Assembly: GCA_903904515.1 (NCBI GenBank) | Contig: CAIVCR010000049.1 | Span: 1-64,000, forward strand | Origin: an uncultured Bacteroidia bacterium | GTDB taxonomy: Bacteria; Bacteroidota; Bacteroidia; Bacteroidales; Prolixibacteraceae | DNA length: 64,000 nt | Direction: 5' to 3' | Shown here: positions 28,902 through 37,953 of the stretch, in pieces | Layout: every line of letters begins with the position of its first letter | Numbering within the stretch: position 1 is the stretch's first letter | The notes under the pieces: generated by a model | What the model saw: the letters and a program-made list of their open reading frames with translations, nothing else | Databases searched by the model: none | Told to the model about the DNA's origin: nothing | Position numbers and translations under genes: made by a program

Positions 28902-28943
28902 AAAAAGCCCGGTTGAATCCTTGAATTCATCGGGCCTTTTGTT
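28902..28943 (-). terminator. Likely terminator after the C69 peptidase gene
   Basis: aaaaagccc (from 28902) pairs imperfectly with gggcctttt (28932-28940). On the minus strand it lies about 85-125 bp downstream of the C69 peptidase stop. A-rich and T-rich flanks could let it work in both directions. Confidence 0.5.
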
Positions 28944-29026
28944 TCATTCAGCTTAAAAAAGTGCAGGTTTTTTCTAATGCATCAAAGTTTATCTGTTTGC
29001 AACAGAAATTCGTATGCTGAAAATTA

Positions 29027-30700
29027 TTACTGCGCCTTAAAGTGGTCTTTATTATTTTCGATAATTTTCCGGTACCACCATTCGGGATAGGCAGGATGAA
29101 GAGGCGTTTCTGGTAATTTCCCGGATTCGTTCCGTTTAAATTCTCCGTTTTTTTCGGTCATAACATTTCCGTCCTTGTATTTAATCAGCAGATAATGACC
29201 CAGCTCTCTCCATCGCTTAACGGAACTTTCAACCTGATTGACAGAGTATTCGGTTAAAAATTGGGTTGCCAGATCTTTATCTCCTTTATTCCATAACGTT
29301 AAGGCAGCCTGATCAACAACAGGAGTGAAGCTGAAAAACTTATTTTCAAGTTGCGACTGAACCTTTTGAAGGTCGACAATCATATCGTTATACCGTGAAT
29401 AGCATAAATTTGATACCTGATTAAAGACCCAGAAAGCTGAATTATCGGACCAGGTAAGCATATCGCCATCCCCAACTTTTAAAGAATTTGGGACTTGCTT
29501 AATTCCGCAATAGATAGGCATATAGCAGGTCATAAACGTATCATCCAGACCAAACCACAGAATTCCTCCAATTGGGTTTGGCAGATATGAACGACATTGC
29601 GCTACGAATGAGAAACCTGTTTGCTGCGTAGAAATCGCTCGTTCGTGAACATAACTAACGGAATCAACTTTCCATTCCATCGGGCGCCAGCGATACGGTG
29701 ATCCATAAGGGCCAGCTCCTAAATCTTTAGTCATATCAAGGGCTGTTCCTTCGTAATGATCTCTCATTAGATTCATTACATCTTTTACAGAAAGCAATGA
29801 ATCGGGTTTAACCCAGAGGGGCATCCTGTTGGTCGCATATTTTTTCTCATCATAGGTAACTTTTCCCAATGCATAATTTTCATATTGCTTCATCTGTTTA
29901 TTCACTTTATTAAAACCTGCCCAGACACGGGCTTCGCAAAAGCGGGCTGAGCTAAATGTAACAGGAGCATAGGTGTCTGAAAAGCTAAAATCATTGTTTT
30001 TCCCGTCAAACCACCCTTTTTCACGGGCAAATGAGATAACGTCAGATGCATAGAGACAATTTTTGGGGTCATTAAGGGGGAAACGGGTAATTCTTGCCTG
30101 ATTGGCATGGCCCGAAATATATCCGTCAGGAACACGCATGGCAACCCATACAGCCCCTTTTTGTCCTTCCCCTTTTCCGATCATTTCCAGGATCCACACC
30201 TCATTAGGATCGCAAATTGAAAAAGATTCACCTTCGGATGCATAACCGTAATTTTTAACCAGATCGGTCATGACCATAATGGCCTCACGTGCACTCTTTG
30301 AACGTTGTAATGCGATGTATATTAAACTCCCATAATCAATTATGGCCTCTTTTTGGGTAAACAACTCTTTTCTTCCGCCATAAGTAGTCTCACCAATTGC
30401 TACCTGGTTTTCATTCATATTTCCGCTCACCTGCCAGGTATGTCTAACCTGAGGAATCTTTCCCAAGAATTTACCGGTATCCCATTCGTAAATATCGAGC
30501 ATCGCACCCTCCGGATAATCGGCTGCCGGCCAGAAATAGAGCTCTCCATAAAGTGTATGTGAATCGGCAGCGTAAGTGATCATCGCAGAGCCATCTTTTG
30601 TAGCTCCTTTGGATATCAGAAAATTGGTACAGCCATTCGCTGGAGAAATCTGAAGCGTTACCAGGATCAGGAATAAAAATAAGAGTCTGTTTTTTAACAT
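29027..30700 (-). CDS. Exported peptidase family C69 (dipeptidase-type Ntn hydrolase)
   Basis: The start at 30700 (MLKNRLLFLFLILV) gives a signal peptide and places a Cys at residue 24 directly after ISPANG; the frame extends to 30871 but would then overlap anmK and hide the signal. In family C69 the nucleophile is an N-terminal Cys exposed by cleavage, here in CTNFLISKGAT. Further family features are GATKDGSAMITYAADSH, YASEGESFSICDPNEVW and GHANQARITRFP. The mature protein is about 534 residues and should act in the periplasm or at the surface on small peptides. It lies downstream of anmK and the M23 peptidase, pointing to peptide or wall turnover. Confidence 0.9.
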   Translation of the reverse strand: MLKNRLLFLFLILVTLQISPANGCTNFLISKGATKDGSAMITYAADSHTLYGELYFWPAADYPEGAMLDIYEWDTGKFLGKIPQVRHTWQVSGNMNENQVAIGETTYGGRKELFTQKEAIIDYGSLIYIALQRSKSAREAIMVMTDLVKNYGYASEGESFSICDPNEVWILEMIGKGEGQKGAVWVAMRVPDGYISGHANQARITRFPLNDPKNCLYASDVISFAREKGWFDGKNNDFSFSDTYAPVTFSSARFCEARVWAGFNKVNKQMKQYENYALGKVTYDEKKYATNRMPLWVKPDSLLSVKDVMNLMRDHYEGTALDMTKDLGAGPYGSPYRWRPMEWKVDSVSYVHERAISTQQTGFSFVAQCRSYLPNPIGGILWFGLDDTFMTCYMPIYCGIKQVPNSLKVGDGDMLTWSDNSAFWVFNQVSNLCYSRYNDMIVDLQKVQSQLENKFFSFTPVVDQAALTLWNKGDKDLATQFLTEYSVNQVESSVKRWRELGHYLLIKYKDGNVMTEKNGEFKRNESGKLPETPLHPAYPEWWYRKIIENNKDHFKAQ

Positions 30701-30800
30701 GGGGAAGTGTATTATTACCATTTCGACAAAAATAGGAAAATTGTAGCAGTTAGAAATTTTACAGCCAGCGGAATGGCCTTTTTTTTTATGAGTTTTGTCA

Positions 30801-31853
30801 TTACTTTTCAATCCGGTAAACCAAGCCGCCAATGTGGTCAACCGCTGAACCTGTTGCAGATGCATAAACATTTATCTGCCCGTGATAGGCCAGCACTCCC
30901 AGAAAAGCGAAAATCAATGCTTCCTTGAAATCGATTAATTTTTGATCAGGAAGTATAATCCGGCCTGAGGTTTTTTGGGCTATCTTGTTGATTAAATAGG
31001 TATTATTAGCTCCCCCTCCTGTGGCTAGTATCGTTTTTCCATCTGCTGCCACGCGTGATATCTGATCGGCAATGTGCTCATAAATTGTGGCAGCCTGATC
31101 TTCAATTGAGCTGCCTGAAGCAAATAAAAGGGGTTTAACTAGTTGGTCCAGCCATTCTCTACCCAGGGATTTCGGATAGGTTTTGGTATAATAATCCAGT
31201 GCGTTTAATTTTTGGAGTAATGATTGGTCGATTATTCCTGAAGCCCCTAATTGCCCTTCTTTATCGTAAGGCAGACCCACACGCTGGGCCAGTTCATTGA
31301 GCAGAATATTTGCAGGGCAGATATCGAATGCGATACGTTTGCCTGATTTGCAGAAAGAAATATTTGCAAACCCGCCAATATTCAGGCAGTAGCCGAATTC
31401 AGGGAAGAGCAAATGATCGCCTACCGGAACCAGTGGAGCTCCCTGACCGCCTAAGGCAACGTTGAAGGTCCTGAAATCACTGACGGTTGAGATTCCGGTT
31501 TTGGATGCAATGGAAGCCCCGTTGCCAAGCTGAAAGGTGAATTTTTTTTCTGGCTGATGAAAAATTGTATGCCCGTGAGAGGCTACCAATTCAGGGTGCT
31601 CTTTCCCACGTAGAAATTCAAGTATTAGTTCACCGATATATAGTCCGTATTCATTGTGAAGCACTAAAAATTCTTCGGCACTCAAAAGTTGTGCATTGCG
31701 GAGTTTATCAATCCAATAGGGTGAATATCCGACAGTTTGGGCATCAACTATATCATAATCCCATCTGCTTTCGGATACAGAAAACCGGCAAAGGGCGATA
31801 TCAATTCCGTCCAGTGAAGTTCCCGACATGATGCCTATGGCTAAAGTGCTCAT
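30801..31853 (-). CDS. anmK: Anhydro-N-acetylmuramic acid kinase
   Basis: A 350-residue kinase of the ASKHA fold. It begins MSTLAIGIMSGTSLDGIDIAL, the family's phosphate-binding opening, and has GHTIFHQP near 95, GGQGAPLVPVGDHLLF near 130, NIGGFANIS near 158 and TGGGANNTYLI near 275. AnmK opens the anhydro ring of 1,6-anhydroMurNAc and phosphorylates it for murein recycling in the cytoplasm. Its start codon overlaps the stop of the M23 peptidase gene by 4 bp, so the two are translationally coupled: one cuts wall, the other recycles a product. Confidence 0.97.
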   Translation of the reverse strand: MSTLAIGIMSGTSLDGIDIALCRFSVSESRWDYDIVDAQTVGYSPYWIDKLRNAQLLSAEEFLVLHNEYGLYIGELILEFLRGKEHPELVASHGHTIFHQPEKKFTFQLGNGASIASKTGISTVSDFRTFNVALGGQGAPLVPVGDHLLFPEFGYCLNIGGFANISFCKSGKRIAFDICPANILLNELAQRVGLPYDKEGQLGASGIIDQSLLQKLNALDYYTKTYPKSLGREWLDQLVKPLLFASGSSIEDQAATIYEHIADQISRVAADGKTILATGGGANNTYLINKIAQKTSGRIILPDQKLIDFKEALIFAFLGVLAYHGQINVYASATGSAVDHIGGLVYRIEK

Positions 31854-33571
31854 TTATATATTATTGCTTTATATTCTGAACTGTTCTCCTTATTGTCTGT
31901 AACGACTAATCTGAGTAAATGTGATTTGCCAAACACCATCCGCTCTTTATCAAAAAAATAGATTAGGGTACCGGTTTTCTCATCAAATTCGAAAAGTATC
32001 CATTTCCCGTCAATTTCTCCGCGGTAAGATTTTATTCCTGACAGGTTGTCTGAAATGTGAAATTTAACTTTTAAAGGATCAGTTAGTATTTTGTTTTCCC
32101 TGATGCTTAGTGGTGTAATTACAGGTGGCGTTTGGTCAACAGCAACTGAAAAGTCACCCATGCTGGTCGTTTTTGCCGTAATCCATCCCCTTGAATATTC
32201 GCCTCCCACAGCTGTTTTACCACCTTTTTTAGGGTCAATATTAACTATTAGTGTTTTGCTTTTTAAATTGTCCGGAATTTCACGGCACTTAATCGATAGT
32301 GAGTAAGGGATATGAATTGGTATAAATTTGGAGTGCACCTGGTGAAGTTCAGCATAGCATCCGGCTGGTGAAGGAGATATTCTCCATAAAAATTTCAAAT
32401 TGTCATAGAGAGCACCTTTCGGGATATCGATCCGGATCTTGTCGTTTTCAAAGGTGTTCGCCTGATCATAAAAAAACTCTTTCGTAAAAGGGTTACTTTT
32501 TACCGGTTGGGGAGATTTCTTTGAAACGGTCCGAAATTTCAGAATAGCTTTGTTTTTAAAGGCGTCGCTTACGATAATTTCAAATTCATGGCTTTTCCCG
32601 TCCTCGAGATTTAAGATCCCATTGCTGTTGGGCGGATAATAGATATCGAGTAAATTTCCTGGTAGTCTGAATAACCGCTCAATCCAGCGATTCGACAGAA
32701 GATGTTCTTCGTAATCGGCCTGCGCATTGGCGTATCGTGAATCGGCAAATGCGAAATTGTCCATTTTAAACCCAAAGAGCTCTCTCTTGTCACAAAATAA
32801 CGTTGCCGAATAAATACCGCACTTCAGTCCGGTCGCATTGAAGAAATCCTCGGCCTGGATACCAAAACCAATTTTGCCATAAACTTCAATGGGGGCATTG
32901 TTTTTCAATCTGTATCCACCGGGGACAGTAACCGCTTCAAATCTTTTTTTGTTCCGGTCATGGCCTGCAGAGCTGTTTTCGCCCAACGGATATACATTTA
33001 AGGCAATAATCTTAGGAGCGCTGTTGTCAGTAATCCCCGGAAGGATAAATAGGGGGTTAAATGCCCTTTCAGATTTTGTATCCCTGATTTCAAAATGGAG
33101 ATGGGGCCCTCCTGAGCTGCCTGTATTTCCCGACCATGCAATGATTTCACCCTTGCTAAACTCAAATTCACCGGAAGAGGGGGTTAGATTTATCTGGAAA
33201 GTTTCGTGATCGTATTGCTTTGATTTGAGGTAGCGCTGAATCTTTGAGTGGAACTTTTCCAGATGACCATAAACGGAGGTTGTCCCATCCGGATGGCTCA
33301 TATATAAGGCATTTCCATATCCGGTAGGGGAGATGCCAATCCTTGAAATATACCCATCCTTCACCGCATAAACCGGGAGTCCGGTCTTCCCTTGTGTCCT
33401 GAAATCAAGACCTGAGTGGAAATGCGAGGGCCTTAACTCTCCGAAATCGCCAGCAAAAAAGAAAGGGGGTTTAATAGGAGAGGTAAGGGGCAGGTTTTCG
33501 GGAATTTTCTGACCATCAGTCTCACTTATGAAGCAAATGATTAGAAGGAAAATGGATAAAAAAAACCGCAT
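31850..33571 (-). CDS. Exported M23-family peptidase
   Basis: A 573-residue protein with a signal peptide (MRFFLSIFLLIICFISETDG). The LytM/M23 domain is at about 35-180: HFHSGLDFR holds zinc ligands His52 and Asp56, and GPHLHFE holds His157 and His159. All ligands are present, so it should be an active endopeptidase that cuts peptidoglycan cross-links. The remaining 390 residues are beta-rich, with Ig-like segments near 480-570 (DNLSGIKSYRGEIDGKW), probably for binding or spacing. It is the first gene of a unit with anmK and is divergent from the zapA operon. Confidence 0.92.
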   Translation of the reverse strand: MRFFLSIFLLIICFISETDGQKIPENLPLTSPIKPPFFFAGDFGELRPSHFHSGLDFRTQGKTGLPVYAVKDGYISRIGISPTGYGNALYMSHPDGTTSVYGHLEKFHSKIQRYLKSKQYDHETFQINLTPSSGEFEFSKGEIIAWSGNTGSSGGPHLHFEIRDTKSERAFNPLFILPGITDNSAPKIIALNVYPLGENSSAGHDRNKKRFEAVTVPGGYRLKNNAPIEVYGKIGFGIQAEDFFNATGLKCGIYSATLFCDKRELFGFKMDNFAFADSRYANAQADYEEHLLSNRWIERLFRLPGNLLDIYYPPNSNGILNLEDGKSHEFEIIVSDAFKNKAILKFRTVSKKSPQPVKSNPFTKEFFYDQANTFENDKIRIDIPKGALYDNLKFLWRISPSPAGCYAELHQVHSKFIPIHIPYSLSIKCREIPDNLKSKTLIVNIDPKKGGKTAVGGEYSRGWITAKTTSMGDFSVAVDQTPPVITPLSIRENKILTDPLKVKFHISDNLSGIKSYRGEIDGKWILFEFDEKTGTLIYFFDKERMVFGKSHLLRLVVTDNKENSSEYKAIIYK

Positions 33572-33650
33572 TATTTGACTATTTTCAATGATTTGGCTAA
33601 AATAATAAACTTTTTAATGGTATACTGAACATTTTAATAAGTGGGATGGT

Positions 33651-33679
33651 TTTGAAATATGATTTAAATGTTAACTTTG
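33651..33679 (+). promoter_or_regulatory. Bacteroidota-type promoter of the zapA-rny operon
   Basis: TTTG at 33651-33654 (-33 type) and TAACTTTG at 33672-33679 (exact TAnnTTTG -7 element) are 17 bp apart. Transcription would begin about 10 nt before the ATG at 33697, giving a very short leader. Confidence 0.6.
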
Positions 33680-33696
33680 CTCTGTAAACAAAAGAT

Positions 33697-33990
33697 ATGA
33701 CAGAGCGTGAAACTGTTTTATTGGGGGAGTTTAAAGGTAAACTTGATAAACTGATTGAACTTTATATGCGTTTGAAAAGAGAAAAACAGCTCTTTTTGGA
33801 AGAGAAATCGCAGATGAAAGAGCAGATCAGGTTACTCGCTGTAACCAATGAAGAATTAGTTAAGCAGGTTGAAAATCTGAAGTTTTCAAAATCATTGCTT
33901 GGTGCTGATGAAGATTCGCACGGAGCCAAATTGAAGTTAAACAGAATAGTGCGGGAAATAGACAATTGTATTGCTCTGTTAAATAAGTAA
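33697..33990 (+). CDS. Small coiled-coil protein paired with zapA
   Basis: A 97-residue protein that is almost entirely alpha-helical, with heptad-like spacing of Leu/Ile from residue 10 to 62 (for example KLDKLIELYMRLKREKQ and EQIRLLAVTNEELVKQVENL). After a Gly/Asp turn it has a second short helix. There is no signal peptide or membrane segment. It is 11 bp before zapA and shares its promoter. Its size and coiled-coil nature resemble ZapB-type division-ring proteins, but homology cannot be shown here; a role in division is inferred from position. Confidence 0.8.
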   Translation: MTERETVLLGEFKGKLDKLIELYMRLKREKQLFLEEKSQMKEQIRLLAVTNEELVKQVENLKFSKSLLGADEDSHGAKLKLNRIVREIDNCIALLNK

Positions 33991-34001
33991 TAGACAATGC
34001 T

Positions 34002-34295
34002 ATGGATGATAAACTTTCGATTAATATCAATATAGCTGACCGTTTGTACCCTTTGAGAGTTGATCGCAAGGAGGAGGAAGATATTCGGAAAGCTGCGAAA
34101 ATTATCAACGAAAAGGTGGTTCAGTATAAGCAGAAATATGCTGGCAAAGATTTTCAGGATTGCCTGGCAATGGCAACATTGCAATTTGTAATTCAAAAAT
34201 TTGACACTGAAAAGCGGATAGATATAGCACCATTGGTAGATGAGCTGGAAGTGATGAACGATTTTCTTTGTGAATTTCTTGAGAAGGAAAATTAG
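34002..34295 (+). CDS. zapA: Cell division protein ZapA
   Basis: A 97-residue protein with the ZapA layout: an N-terminal beta-hairpin head (LSININIADRLYPLRV), then RKEEEDIRKAAKIINEKV and a long coiled coil to the end. ZapA binds FtsZ and cross-links protofilaments at the Z ring. It follows the coiled-coil gene by 11 bp and is followed by a folded RNA element and rny. Confidence 0.93.
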   Translation: MDDKLSININIADRLYPLRVDRKEEEDIRKAAKIINEKVVQYKQKYAGKDFQDCLAMATLQFVIQKFDTEKRIDIAPLVDELEVMNDFLCEFLEKEN

Positions 34296-34314
34296 ATTAT
34301 AAATTCTAAATAAA

Positions 34315-34389
34315 CCCGCATCTTTAAATTACTTCGACTATTCAGATTGTTCTGAAGAGCAGTAATTTGAGCATGCGGTATTTTTTTTA
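34315..34389 (+). ncRNA. Strongly folded RNA element with T-run, candidate small RNA between zapA and rny
   Basis: Three nested stems: ccgcat (34316-34321) with atgcgg (34373-34378); aaattact (34326-34333) with agtaattt (34361-34368); and ttcaga with tctgaa around the loop ttgt (34341-34356). A run of eight T follows at 34381. A plain terminator rarely has this layered closing stem, internal loop, middle stem and apical hairpin. 6S RNA genes lie next to zapA in proteobacteria, and a shorter 6S-like RNA is known from Bacteroidota, so a 6S-type RNA is one possibility. It is shorter than usual and has no large central bubble. It could also be an elaborate zapA terminator or the rny leader. Confidence 0.5.
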
Positions 34390-34413
34390 TTAAACCTTAA
34401 TTGTAAAGTACAA

Positions 34414-35967
34414 ATGGAAATATTAATCACGGGGATCATTACGCTTTTAATAGGGGGTACAGCTTCCTATTTTCTGTGGGAATGGATACTGAAAAACAGT
34501 AAGCAAAAGTTGCTGGCTGACGCCGAAGTGCAGGCGGAGATGCTCAAAGAGAAAAAGATGCTTCAGGCCAGAGAGAAATTTATTCAGTTAAAATCTGAGC
34601 ATGAGACCTACATTAATGAGCGTAATCTCAGAATTTCCAGTTCAGAGAATAAACTGAAACAAAAGGAAACTATTTATCTTCAGCGAAAAGAGGAGCTGCA
34701 ACACAGCATCAAGGAATTGGAAATTTCTGAAAGGGAGATTGAAACCATCCGTGAGAACCTCAATATTCAACTTGAACTGGTTGAACAAAAGGAGGAGGAG
34801 ATGGCCAAGATTCGGAAACAGCAGATTCAGCAACTTGAAGCTTTATCCGGGATCTCTGCCGATGAGGCAAAATCGCAGCTGATTGACTCCTTGAAAAACG
34901 AGGCCAAAACAGAGGCGATGTCGTTCATTCAGGAGATTATGGATGAAGCGAAAATGAACGCAAATAAAGAGGCTAAAAAAATCATTGTCAAATCAATCCA
35001 GCGTGTTGCATCGGAGACTGCCATTGAAAATTCAGTGACCGTTTTTCATATCGAAAGTGATGAAATAAAAGGGCGCATTATTGGACGTGAAGGGAGAAAT
35101 ATCCGCGCATTGGAAGCAGCAACCGGAGTCGAGATAATTGTGGATGACACCCCTGAGGCAATCGTCCTTTCGGCATTTGATCCGGTTAGGCGTGAGATCG
35201 CAAGGCTGGCTCTTCACCAGCTTGTAACAGACGGACGAATCCACCCGGCCCGCATTGAAGAGGTGGTTAATAAAGTTAAAAAGCAGATTGAAGAGGAGAT
35301 CATCGAAACGGGTAAGCGGACAACCATCGACCTTGGTGTTCACGGCTTGCATCCTGAACTGATTCGGATGATCGGGAAAATGAAATACCGTAGCTCCTAC
35401 GGCCAAAATCTATTACAGCACTCGCGCGAGACGGCCAATCTTTGTGCCATCATGGCAGCTGAACTTGGACTTAATCCCAAACGTGCCAAACGTGCCGGAC
35501 TATTGCATGATATTGGTAAGGTTCCCGATGATGAACCAGAATTACCACATGCTATCCTGGGTATGAAACTTGCCGAAAAATTTAAGGAGAAACCAGATAT
35601 TTGTAATGCCATCGGATCTCACCACGATGAGGTTGAAATGGAAACCCTGATTGCCCCAATTGTTCAGGCTTGTGATGCAATCTCGGGTGCACGGCCAGGT
35701 GCCAGACGTGAAGCGGTAGAATCGTATATTAAAAGATTGAACGATCTTGAAAATATGGCGCTCTCATACCCCGGCGTTACTAAAACCTATGCTATCCAGG
35801 CCGGACGCGAATTACGGGTGATAGTAGGAAGTGATAAAATGACCGATACTGAAGCTGAAAATCTCTCTTATGATATTGCCAAGAAAATTCAGGATGAGAT
35901 GACTTATCCCGGACAGGTTAAAATCACGGTTATTCGTGAAACCCGTGCCGTAAGTTACGCTAAATAG
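34414..35967 (+). CDS. rny: Ribonuclease Y
   Basis: A 517-residue endoribonuclease with the full RNase Y layout: N-terminal membrane helix (about 3-24), a long charged coiled coil (about 30-190), a KH domain with [15 protein letters not shown] near 223-237, and an HD domain with [11 protein letters not shown] near 362-372 and SHHDEVEME near 405. The C-terminus ([12 protein letters not shown]) is the family's usual end. It starts mRNA decay at the inner membrane. It is in line with zapA, 118 bp downstream, with a folded RNA element in the gap that may set its expression. Confidence 0.97.
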   Translation: MEILITGIITLLIGGTASYFLWEWILKNSKQKLLADAEVQAEMLKEKKMLQAREKFIQLKSEHETYINERNLRISSSENKLKQKETIYLQRKEELQHSIKELEISEREIETIRENLNIQLELVEQKEEEMAKIRKQQIQQLEALSGISADEAKSQLIDSLKNEAKTEAMSFIQEIMDEAKMNANKEAKKIIVKSIQRVASETAIENSVTVFHIESDEIKGRIIGREGRNIRALEAATGVEIIVDDTPEAIVLSAFDPVRREIARLALHQLVTDGRIHPARIEEVVNKVKKQIEEEIIETGKRTTIDLGVHGLHPELIRMIGKMKYRSSYGQNLLQHSRETANLCAIMAAELGLNPKRAKRAGLLHDIGKVPDDEPELPHAILGMKLAEKFKEKPDICNAIGSHHDEVEMETLIAPIVQACDAISGARPGARREAVESYIKRLNDLENMALSYPGVTKTYAIQAGRELRVIVGSDKMTDTEAENLSYDIAKKIQDEMTYPGQVKITVIRETRAVSYAK

Positions 35968-35986
35968 AAATCTTATAGTTTCATGC

Positions 35987-36014
35987 AAAAAGGGGCTTTA
36001 GGGCCCCTTTTTTG
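35987..36014. terminator. Bidirectional intrinsic terminator between rny and the SirB1-type gene
   Basis: aaaaaggggc and gccccttttt form a stem of about nine pairs around a short loop, with A-runs and T-runs on both sides. It lies between the converging ends of rny (plus) and the gene at 36018 (minus), serving both. Confidence 0.85.
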
Positions 36015-36017
36015 TGC

Positions 36018-36887
36018 TTAATACTTGCTTAACTTCTCTAATAATTTGCTGGTAACCTGCACTTTATCAATATTTCCGTTCGTCTGGTAACATTGCCTAA
36101 GAACGCGCAAGAGCCGCTTAATCAGCGCCCCTTCACTAATTGGGGCTGCATTTTCAAGAATTTCCTTATTTTCATGAACCACATATTCCAACTCCTTGGC
36201 ACCAATAATTGCCCCTTTATGTTCCATGTTTATATAAAATAAATATGGATCAGCATTCTCTCCGTATACTTCTTTGGAGATTTGTGGTCCATAATATCCC
36301 AGAATAAGGTATTGACCCACAGCGATCGGGTGAATGGGAATTTCCAATCGTTGAGCAATAATGCAATAGAGCGTCGAAAGGGAAACAAGATTCCCCTTTC
36401 GTGAAACCAATAAATTATTGATCAGACAATTTTCAGGTGCATTACTATCAGCGGTGTTCAATTCGAAATGGTAAATATCAAAAAAAAGATGATTGATTAA
36501 TGAAACCTTTTCGAGCGAAGTAAATGCGTCATTTAGCTCTAACCAGATATCGCGGGTTATTTTCTGAATAAGGAGTTCAATTTTATCAGCAACAATTGCC
36601 GGGTAGTGTATTGTGCTGGCAAGTATCCACCCTTCCAGCAAGGTCTTCTGCTCAGAATTAGCCCAAAGAGCAGTTTTATCAACCAGTTTGACTAATTTGA
36701 GTTCATTAATGATTATTTCAAGTCTTTCATGCTGGAGTAAACTGATGGAAGAACTTAACGCATACTCTAAAACCGGTAAAATAGCAGGTCCCGACTCCAG
36801 AAGTTTTTCCTTTACAGCCACATAAACCTCCTCATCACGATCATCAATTAAGGCCAGTAAAGTATCGATATTGAAATTGTTTTCCAT
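36018..36887 (-). CDS. SirB1-type transglutaminase-fold protein
   Basis: A 289-residue soluble protein. The middle has the Transglut_core2 signature of SirB1: NCLINNLLVSRKGNLVSLSTLYCIIAQ split over residues 165-190, then LEIPIHPIAVGQYLILGY. The N-terminal 100 residues are helical, HEAT-like (AILPVLEYALSS). The catalytic triad of true transglutaminases is not evident, as in other SirB1 proteins. The exact role of this family is unsettled. It ends 2 bp after the stop of the phosphorylase gene upstream, so the two probably form an operon. Confidence 0.8.
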   Translation of the reverse strand: MENNFNIDTLLALIDDRDEEVYVAVKEKLLESGPAILPVLEYALSSSISLLQHERLEIIINELKLVKLVDKTALWANSEQKTLLEGWILASTIHYPAIVADKIELLIQKITRDIWLELNDAFTSLEKVSLINHLFFDIYHFELNTADSNAPENCLINNLLVSRKGNLVSLSTLYCIIAQRLEIPIHPIAVGQYLILGYYGPQISKEVYGENADPYLFYINMEHKGAIIGAKELEYVVHENKEILENAAPISEGALIKRLLRVLRQCYQTNGNIDKVQVTSKLLEKLSKY

Positions 36888-36888
36888 G

Positions 36889-37767
36889 CTATTGAGTCAG
36901 CTTATCAAGGATTTTTTTTGCCAGACGCATGATTAAGGGTCTGTAATCGATGCTCGCCTGAAGCGTAATCCGGTTGGCAATAATAATACAAACAGTGAGC
37001 GACTGATGTCCAAGCAATGTACCGAGTCCGTATATAGCAGAGCACTCCATCTCATAATTAGTAATCTTTAACTTGTTATAACGGAACGATTCAATCCTGG
37101 AATTAATGGTTTTGTCGGCAATACTTAATCGCAGTTCCCGCCCCTGAGGTCCGTAAAATCCCGGAGCAGATATGGTTATTCCTGTAATGAACTCATCATC
37201 AATAATTCTGCTACGAAGATTTGTACTACAGGATACCACATAGGGTGATGCCAATTGGGGATTCCAGTTTGTATAATGTTTAAATGCGTTTTCAAAATCG
37301 GGATCTGAAATCTCTTCACGTCTGGCATAAAAATTCAACAATCCGTCGAATCCGATGGCCTTGTCCGACACAAGGAAGGAATCAACAGGAATATCCCTCT
37401 GCAAGGCTCCGGAGGTTCCTATTCGTATAAAGTTTAAACTTGTTAATTCGGATTTGATCTCCCGGGTCTTCAGATCAATATTAACCAGTGCGTCCAGCTC
37501 ATTAATCACAATATCAATATTATCAGTCCCTATACCTGTGGAAACAACAGAGATTCTTTTCCCCTTGTAAGCGCCTGTAACTGTTACAAATTCCCGGTTT
37601 TGAATTTTGAATTCGATTGTGTCAAAAAATTCAGCAATTAGATCAACCCGGTCCTGATCGCCGACCAGAATGATATCCTTCGCAATCTGACCCGGTTTCA
37701 GATGTAAATGATAGATTGATCCATCGGAATTCAACAGTAACTCGGAAGAGGCAATTGTATTTTTCAT
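36889..37767 (-). CDS. Nucleoside phosphorylase (uridine phosphorylase-like)
   Basis: A 292-residue protein of the PNP/UDP phosphorylase family. Motifs in order: KDIILVGDQDRVDLIAEFF (phosphate-binding start), VVSTGIGTDNIDIVINEL, FIRIGTSGALQRDIPVDSF and NYEMECSAIYGLGTLLGHQS near 235-255, whose Met-Glu pair binds the ribose. It splits a nucleoside into base and ribose-1-phosphate in the cytoplasm. Uridine is suggested by the opening and by GTSGALQ, but a broader or different substrate is possible. It is followed directly by the SirB1-type gene. Confidence 0.88.
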   Translation of the reverse strand: MKNTIASSELLLNSDGSIYHLHLKPGQIAKDIILVGDQDRVDLIAEFFDTIEFKIQNREFVTVTGAYKGKRISVVSTGIGTDNIDIVINELDALVNIDLKTREIKSELTSLNFIRIGTSGALQRDIPVDSFLVSDKAIGFDGLLNFYARREEISDPDFENAFKHYTNWNPQLASPYVVSCSTNLRSRIIDDEFITGITISAPGFYGPQGRELRLSIADKTINSRIESFRYNKLKITNYEMECSAIYGLGTLLGHQSLTVCIIIANRITLQASIDYRPLIMRLAKKILDKLTQ

Positions 37768-37927
37768 TTTTTCATTTTTTCAAACCTGACAGAATTCATT
37801 TGACGTTCATCCTAATTGGTCTCTGACAAATAAATTCGATTGTTATACTTATCTTTTACCTTGTTTTATCCAAAGCTATTTAAAATTATAGACATAAGCA
37901 AAACAGGGTGAAATTAATTGTTTTTGA

Positions 37928-37935
37928 TATTTTTG
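37928..37935 (+). promoter_or_regulatory. Candidate -7 element upstream of the DUF4293 gene
   Basis: TATTTTTG matches TAnnTTTG exactly and ends 18 bp before the ATG at 37954. No good -33 element was found at the expected distance. Confidence 0.4.
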
Positions 37936-37953
37936 TATAAAATTTAAATAACG

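Noticed and set aside
30701-30871. Extended N-terminus of the C69 peptidase
   Set aside because: The extension has no family features, overlaps anmK and would bury the signal peptide. ATG at 30700 gives a standard signal peptide before the Cys nucleophile.
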